Below are positions 61,742 to 64,000 of a stretch of 64,000 bases of DNA, in pieces. A model generated the notes under the pieces. That model was not told where the DNA came from. It did not search any database and worked only from the letters and a program-made list of their open reading frames with translations. Position numbers and translations under genes: made by a program. How positions within the stretch are numbered: position 1 is the first letter of the stretch; every line of letters starts with the position of its first letter. The DNA is from Lacibacter luteus (GTDB lineage Bacteria > Bacteroidota > Bacteroidia > Chitinophagales > Chitinophagaceae): contig NZ_SDHW01000002.1 of the NCBI RefSeq assembly GCF_004118265.1, positions 682,001 to 746,000 on the forward strand, in the 5' to 3' direction.

Positions 61742-62275
61742 TTAGAATAATCTTTCGTTCGGCGGTTTTATACCAACCAAACGAATATAGATCGTTGTTT
61801 GTCCACGATGATGCGCCTGGTGTTCCAGTGCTTTGTTGAGCCACACCAAACGAGAGAACATAAAGTTGCCACGACCGGCAGGTTCCAGCAGTTTAGTTAC
61901 ATCCATATTCTTGATGTTTTCAATAGCGTAATCATAACTCGCCATTACATAATACATTACTGAGTCGGCTGACTGTGCGCCTTTCCGTTGTTCAATATTC
62001 TGACCAAATGAAATGCGTTGTGCGCCTGTACCGTTTGCAATAAAACCAATGATGCCCTGCGAAAGATGCAGCATCTGTTGTGCAAAGGTTCTGATGCTGT
62101 CCTGTGCTCTGAAATCGTATTTATCTTTTGGCATTGCATCAAGATATTCTTTGGTATAGGCTTTTGACCGTTCCCAGTCTTTGATGTAGCTGGCTTTAAT
62201 GGAATCGGCGAGTTGTGCGTTTGCGTTTGTAAGAACAAAGAGTATTGTCAGCAGTGTAATTAATTGCTTTTTCAT
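61742..62275 (-). CDS. DinB family protein with signal peptide
   Basis: A 177-aa protein of the DinB/YfiT four-helix-bundle family. The signal peptide is MKKQLITLLTILFVLTNANAQ. Metal-binding histidines are visible in QQMLHLSQG and in LEHQAHHRGQTTIYIRLVG near the C-terminus. Family members are thiol-dependent metalloenzymes or DNA-damage-inducible proteins; a secreted member is likely an unusual periplasmic form. The gene lies 91 bp upstream of the sortilin-like gene on the same strand. Confidence 0.88.
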   Translation of the reverse strand: MKKQLITLLTILFVLTNANAQLADSIKASYIKDWERSKAYTKEYLDAMPKDKYDFRAQDSIRTFAQQMLHLSQGIIGFIANGTGAQRISFGQNIEQRKGAQSADSVMYYVMASYDYAIENIKNMDVTKLLEPAGRGNFMFSRLVWLNKALEHQAHHRGQTTIYIRLVGIKPPNERLF

Positions 62276-62405
62276 TTCTGTTTGTTTATGTTGATGAATG
62301 TGATTCTTAAAAAATGATCATGTGTGTCTTTGATCTGTTACAGGCAACTTAAACTGTTGTGTGCGATATTCAAACTTTTAAAGGCCGTAAGACTGTTCAA
62401 GTTCG

Positions 62406-62789
62406 CTAATCGCATTTATTTACCGCTACTCCATAAGGCACTACTTTTACCAGCATGATCTTATTTTTCACTGCCGGATCATCCTGCATCAGCTGCTGTG
62501 CTTCTTTTTCATCTTTGGCATAAAAGATCACCAAACCCATCATACCGGGATCGTTTAAATCCAGTTGTGTGCGACCGGCCAGAATAACAACTCCTTCATT
62601 TTTTAATTTAATGAGTCGTTGAAAATGGTCACCCGTAATGGCTTCATCTTCCTTAGTCCAGTTTTTTGCATCCTTGTATTTTTCGTTGAGTGTAAGAATA
62701 CCCAGCCATTGCTTTGGTTTTGCAGCGTTGTTTTGTGCAAAGGCCTGTAAGGAAAATATACAGGCGAGTAAAATCAATACTTGTTTCAT
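62406..62789 (-). CDS. YciI family protein with signal peptide
   Basis: A 127-aa protein with a signal peptide (MKQVLILLACIFSLQAFAQ) and a YciI-like ferredoxin-fold domain. LTLNEKYKDAKNWTKEDEAI and GDHFQRLIKLKNEGVVILAG carry the family's conserved His, and YAKDEKEAQQLMQDDPAVK follows. The fold resembles small dehydratase/dehalogenase-type domains, but the function is not known. It lies 11 bp downstream of the DUF1801 gene on the same strand. Confidence 0.85.
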   Translation of the reverse strand: MKQVLILLACIFSLQAFAQNNAAKPKQWLGILTLNEKYKDAKNWTKEDEAITGDHFQRLIKLKNEGVVILAGRTQLDLNDPGMMGLVIFYAKDEKEAQQLMQDDPAVKNKIMLVKVVPYGVAVNKCD

Positions 62790-62800
62790 ACGAGGTTTTT

Positions 62801-63259
62801 TTATTTGCGTACAAATTTCTTTTCATAAGTAGCGATCCATTCGGCGGGAGTAATTTTCGAAACCAGCTCACCAATTAGTTCGTAAGGTATGTCCTCCGGC
62901 TTTTTGTAGCGTATACAGCTCTTACCCATATCTAATTTTTTAGACGAAGCTTTCGCATGTGCATCCTGGAACCATTTTAATAATTGAGGGTCGGCATAGA
63001 TGCCCATATGATAAAGGTTGATCGAGTTTTTTTGCGAAGCAAGGCCCAAAAAGGGTAAAGGGTCTTCAGGCTTGCAATGATAACCTGCCGGGTACATAGA
63101 ATGTGGAACGCAATAACCCATCATTCCATAGTTCATGGTTTCTTTAAACCCTTTTGGCAGATTTTTCTTAATAATTTTTCTTAATTGACTTACAGTTTTG
63201 CGCCTGTCTTCGGGTAATTCTGCTATGTATTCGTCTACTGTTGTTGCCTTAGATTGCAT
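62801..63259 (-). CDS. DUF1801 family protein
   Basis: A 152-aa soluble protein of the DUF1801 family: TVDEYIAELPEDRRKTVSQLRKII at the N-terminus, ETMNYGMMGYCVPH, PLPFLGLASQKNSINLYHMG and the C-terminal LDMGKSCIRYKKPEDIPYELI. The family has a small alpha/beta fold of unclear function. It is upstream of the YciI-like gene (11-bp gap), so the two are probably co-transcribed. Confidence 0.9.
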   Translation of the reverse strand: MQSKATTVDEYIAELPEDRRKTVSQLRKIIKKNLPKGFKETMNYGMMGYCVPHSMYPAGYHCKPEDPLPFLGLASQKNSINLYHMGIYADPQLLKWFQDAHAKASSKKLDMGKSCIRYKKPEDIPYELIGELVSKITPAEWIATYEKKFVRK

Positions 63260-63741
63260 ATTATAAGGGTTTTACTTTACTGCTGTTAACGGTAACAAGT
63301 TAAACTAAATGTTTTTGCGTTGGCTATCGAATTTCAACTACAAAATCAAATTAGAATAATGTACAATCTAATGTCAATGTCTTCTATTTTTTTCGGCTCT
63401 TTACGGTTGTTACTTTGTCCTGTCATTGATGATGAAGCAACGAAAACTGAAATCTAATTCTATTTAAAAACCAAACGACCCAAAAGCCATTCAAGCAAAT
63501 GTTTTGTACTCTCTGAAACCGATACCAATGAAAACCAATTTTAATCTGTACCCACTGGAACTTTAATAATCCGATTTCCTGTTAAAAAGGCCCGTTTTTG
63601 ATCCGAACCCAATGAAAAATCAGCTGACTTTAAACTTAGTAAACCAAAATCCACATTTAACCAAAAGAGCCGGTTGAGTTTTAATTGAACCACGAAAACA
63701 TACCCAGAAAACTCAACGGTAAATTTTTAAAACACTGTAGT
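63260..63741. other. Intergenic region without a recognisable gene
   Basis: 482 bp between the divergent DUF1801 gene and the last, partial gene. The sequence is AT-rich with scattered CCAATGAAAA-like words. I see no convincing frame, RNA gene, hairpin of note or repeat array, so promoters for both neighbours are the likely content. Confidence 0.5.
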
Positions 63742-64000
63742 ATGAAAACCCAGATTTATCTGAAGCCCGTTATTGGTCATGTTGCAGCATCGTTATTACC
63801 TGTAGCTGTTTTAAGGCATAGTTTTTTTATTAATGATGTTTCGCCCGATTTGCAGCTGTTAACCGACGAAAAGAAAGTTGCTGCTGCCGTAAAAAAACTG
63901 TTGCTGGAAGAGCTTTTGCAAACCGATTATGCATGTATCCGCATTTCGGCATTGCTTGAAAAAGATCTTTTACAATTAACGGTTCATAAAAAAGGCCCTT
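63742..64000 (+). CDS. N-terminal part of a protein of unknown function (cut by window end)
   Basis: The frame starts MKTQIYLKPVIGHVAASLLP and runs open to the window end (86 codons). It contains acidic/Leu-rich helical sequence (AAAVKKLLLEELLQTDYACIRIS). No domain can be recognised from this fragment. Confidence 0.55.
   Translation, partial: MKTQIYLKPVIGHVAASLLPVAVLRHSFFINDVSPDLQLLTDEKKVAAAVKKLLLEELLQTDYACIRISALLEKDLLQLTVHKKGP

Overview
The window reads as chromosome of a Bacteroidota bacterium, most likely family Chitinophagaceae (inference). The evidence is: two proteins with type IX secretion (T9SS) C-terminal sorting domains; many TAnnTTTG -7 promoter boxes and few Shine-Dalgarno sequences; many SPI/SPII signal peptides ending in AQ or in a lipobox; and typical Bacteroidota families (DUF1080, DUF2911, TIGR02757, DUF1801, Tat-type Gfo/Idh/MocA oxidoreductases, RRM-type RNA-binding protein). 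It is mostly housekeeping sequence with accessory loci. I saw no rRNA, tRNA, CRISPR array, transposase or prophage.

Layout. 1-3607: a sugar-oxidation operon (two Gfo/Idh/MocA dehydrogenases, a TIM-barrel isomerase/epimerase, a lipoprotein cytochrome c and a DUF1080 3-keto-glycoside hydrolase-like lipoprotein). 3681-9705: two secreted unknowns, an ABC-F ATPase, a T9SS cargo protein and an RRM protein. 9795-14261: an AhpD-like protein, a KorB subunit without KorA, FabH and a lipid kinase. 14240-17605: a membrane patatin-like protein and heme A synthase. 17642-26220: a minus-strand sulfane-sulfur/thiosulfate locus (CoA-disulfide reductase-rhodanese, DsrE-like protein, TsdA-like dihaem cytochrome, two half-size YeeE/YedE transporters, two small cysteine-bearing membrane proteins, rhodanese, MBL-rhodanese-rhodanese protein, TauE/SafE exporter, Crp/Fnr regulator). 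26285-39537: RNase HII, Sua5, JmjC-like cupin, a second Gfo/Idh protein, an alpha/beta hydrolase, TIGR02757, a Cys/Met-metabolism PLP enzyme, asparagine synthase, DUF2911, a CoA-transferase and ACP phosphodiesterase. 39614-44088: secreted proteins, a phage-tail-collar protein, an LRR protein, an HExxH protein and an aspartyl-hydroxylase-like oxygenase. 44147-51024: UvrB, an orphan ParA, DNA polymerase I and a truncated globin. 51063-57499: amidohydrolase, orphan sensor kinase, DsbA/FrnE-like protein, PfkB kinase, bestrophin. 57513-58350: an AT-rich lipoprotein gene between inverted repeats. 58357-63259: large BNR/sortilin-like protein, DinB, YciI and DUF1801 proteins.

The most interesting observation is in the sulfur locus. 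Three intergenic regions, upstream of tauE, the MBL-rhodanese gene and the CoA-disulfide reductase gene, each carry an FNR-like palindrome (TGA-N6-TCA; two are TGAT-N4-ATCA). Each lies exactly 23 nt upstream of a (T/C)AnnTTTG -7 box, so its centre falls near -41.5. This is the geometry of a class II Crp/Fnr activator site. The Crp/Fnr protein at the head of the locus has the FNR-type ExxSR recognition helix and a C-x5-C pair in its sensor domain. I propose a sulfur-responsive regulon controlled by that protein. All functions are inferred from sequence motifs read by eye; no database search was run.
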